5,577 bases of DNA from contig JBBITX010000077.1 in NCBI GenBank assembly GCA_037440545.1, forward strand, positions 1 to 5,577, in the 5' to 3' direction. Positions 5,526 to 5,577 of this stretch are shown here, in pieces (within the stretch, counting starts at the first letter, position 1; the number at the start of each line of letters is the position of its first letter). The notes beneath the pieces were generated by a model. That model worked only from the letters and a program-made list of their open reading frames with translations, was not told the origin of the DNA and did no database searches. The position numbers and the translations under genes were made by a program. Source of the stretch: JAVZIQ01 sp037440545 (GTDB lineage Archaea > Thermoproteota > Bathyarchaeia > Bathyarchaeales > Bathycorpusculaceae).

Positions 5526-5577
5526 ATGTGTATGGATAGTGAGGATTTGTTTGAGGCGTATTTGCATGGTTTTGTGG
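5526..5577 (+). CDS. Unidentified protein, N-terminus only (3' partial)
   Basis: An open frame starts at ATG 5526, or at ATG 5532 two codons later, and runs off the window. Only 17 residues are visible: MCMDSEDLFEAYLHGFV, an acidic, probably helical start with no signal peptide. An in-frame TAG at 5514-5516 excludes a longer upstream start. The promoter spacing supports a real gene, but no family can be assigned from this much sequence. Confidence 0.5.
   Translation, partial: MCMDSEDLFEAYLHGFV

Noticed and set aside
1..5577. CRISPR array, insertion sequence ends or a second tRNA attachment copy
   Set aside because: No regularly spaced repeats, no transposase motifs with terminal inverted repeats, and no second copy of the tRNA 3' end could be seen by eye on either strand.

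Overview
The window is archaeal, probably from an uncultivated TACK-type (Bathyarchaeia-like) lineage; the phylum is a weak inference. The supporting signs are the C-terminus of an archaeal-type leucyl-tRNA synthetase, a tRNA gene whose D-loop carries a short insert in bulge-helix-bulge geometry, A/T-rich TATA boxes close to start codons, and T-rich tracts rather than bacterial hairpin terminators.

Layout. Bases 1-617 are the 3' end of leuS. A tRNA-Arg(UCU) gene with encoded CCA follows at 679-770; it only folds normally if 14 nt of its D-loop are removed. From 771 to about 1487 lies a decayed tyrosine-recombinase (integrase) gene. Its N-terminal part is open (875-1279), pieces of the following region survive in two other frames, and the catalytic domain is gone. 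An integrase directly downstream of, and in the same direction as, a tRNA is the classic scar of an archaeal integrative element, so this tRNA was probably an attachment site. No second copy of the tRNA 3' end is visible, so the far boundary is outside the window or lost.

Bases 1508-3536 hold a two-gene ABC exporter operon: a DrrA/NatA-like ATPase and an ABC-2 (NatB-like) permease that starts at TTG inside the ATPase stop region. It is convergent with a major facilitator superfamily transporter on the minus strand (3599-4783). The two units share a T-rich gap. The substrates cannot be read from the sequence.

Bases 4784-5020 contain no supportable gene. From about 5021 to about 5440 there is a clear pseudogene of a P-type (Ca2+-type) ATPase. 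It keeps the region after the phosphorylation site and the N-domain up to the CMKG motif, in three frames with stops and deletions. A well-formed archaeal promoter (BRE plus TATA) at 5484-5500 precedes the start of an unidentified gene that runs off the right edge.

Overall this is a housekeeping gene plus tRNA boundary followed by a degraded accessory segment carrying two membrane transport systems and two dead genes. I did not find a complete undescribed system. The most notable items are the D-loop tRNA intron, the integrase remnant with an internal 27-residue-period duplication, and the nested GGAC/GTCC inverted repeats that bury the integrase ribosome binding site.
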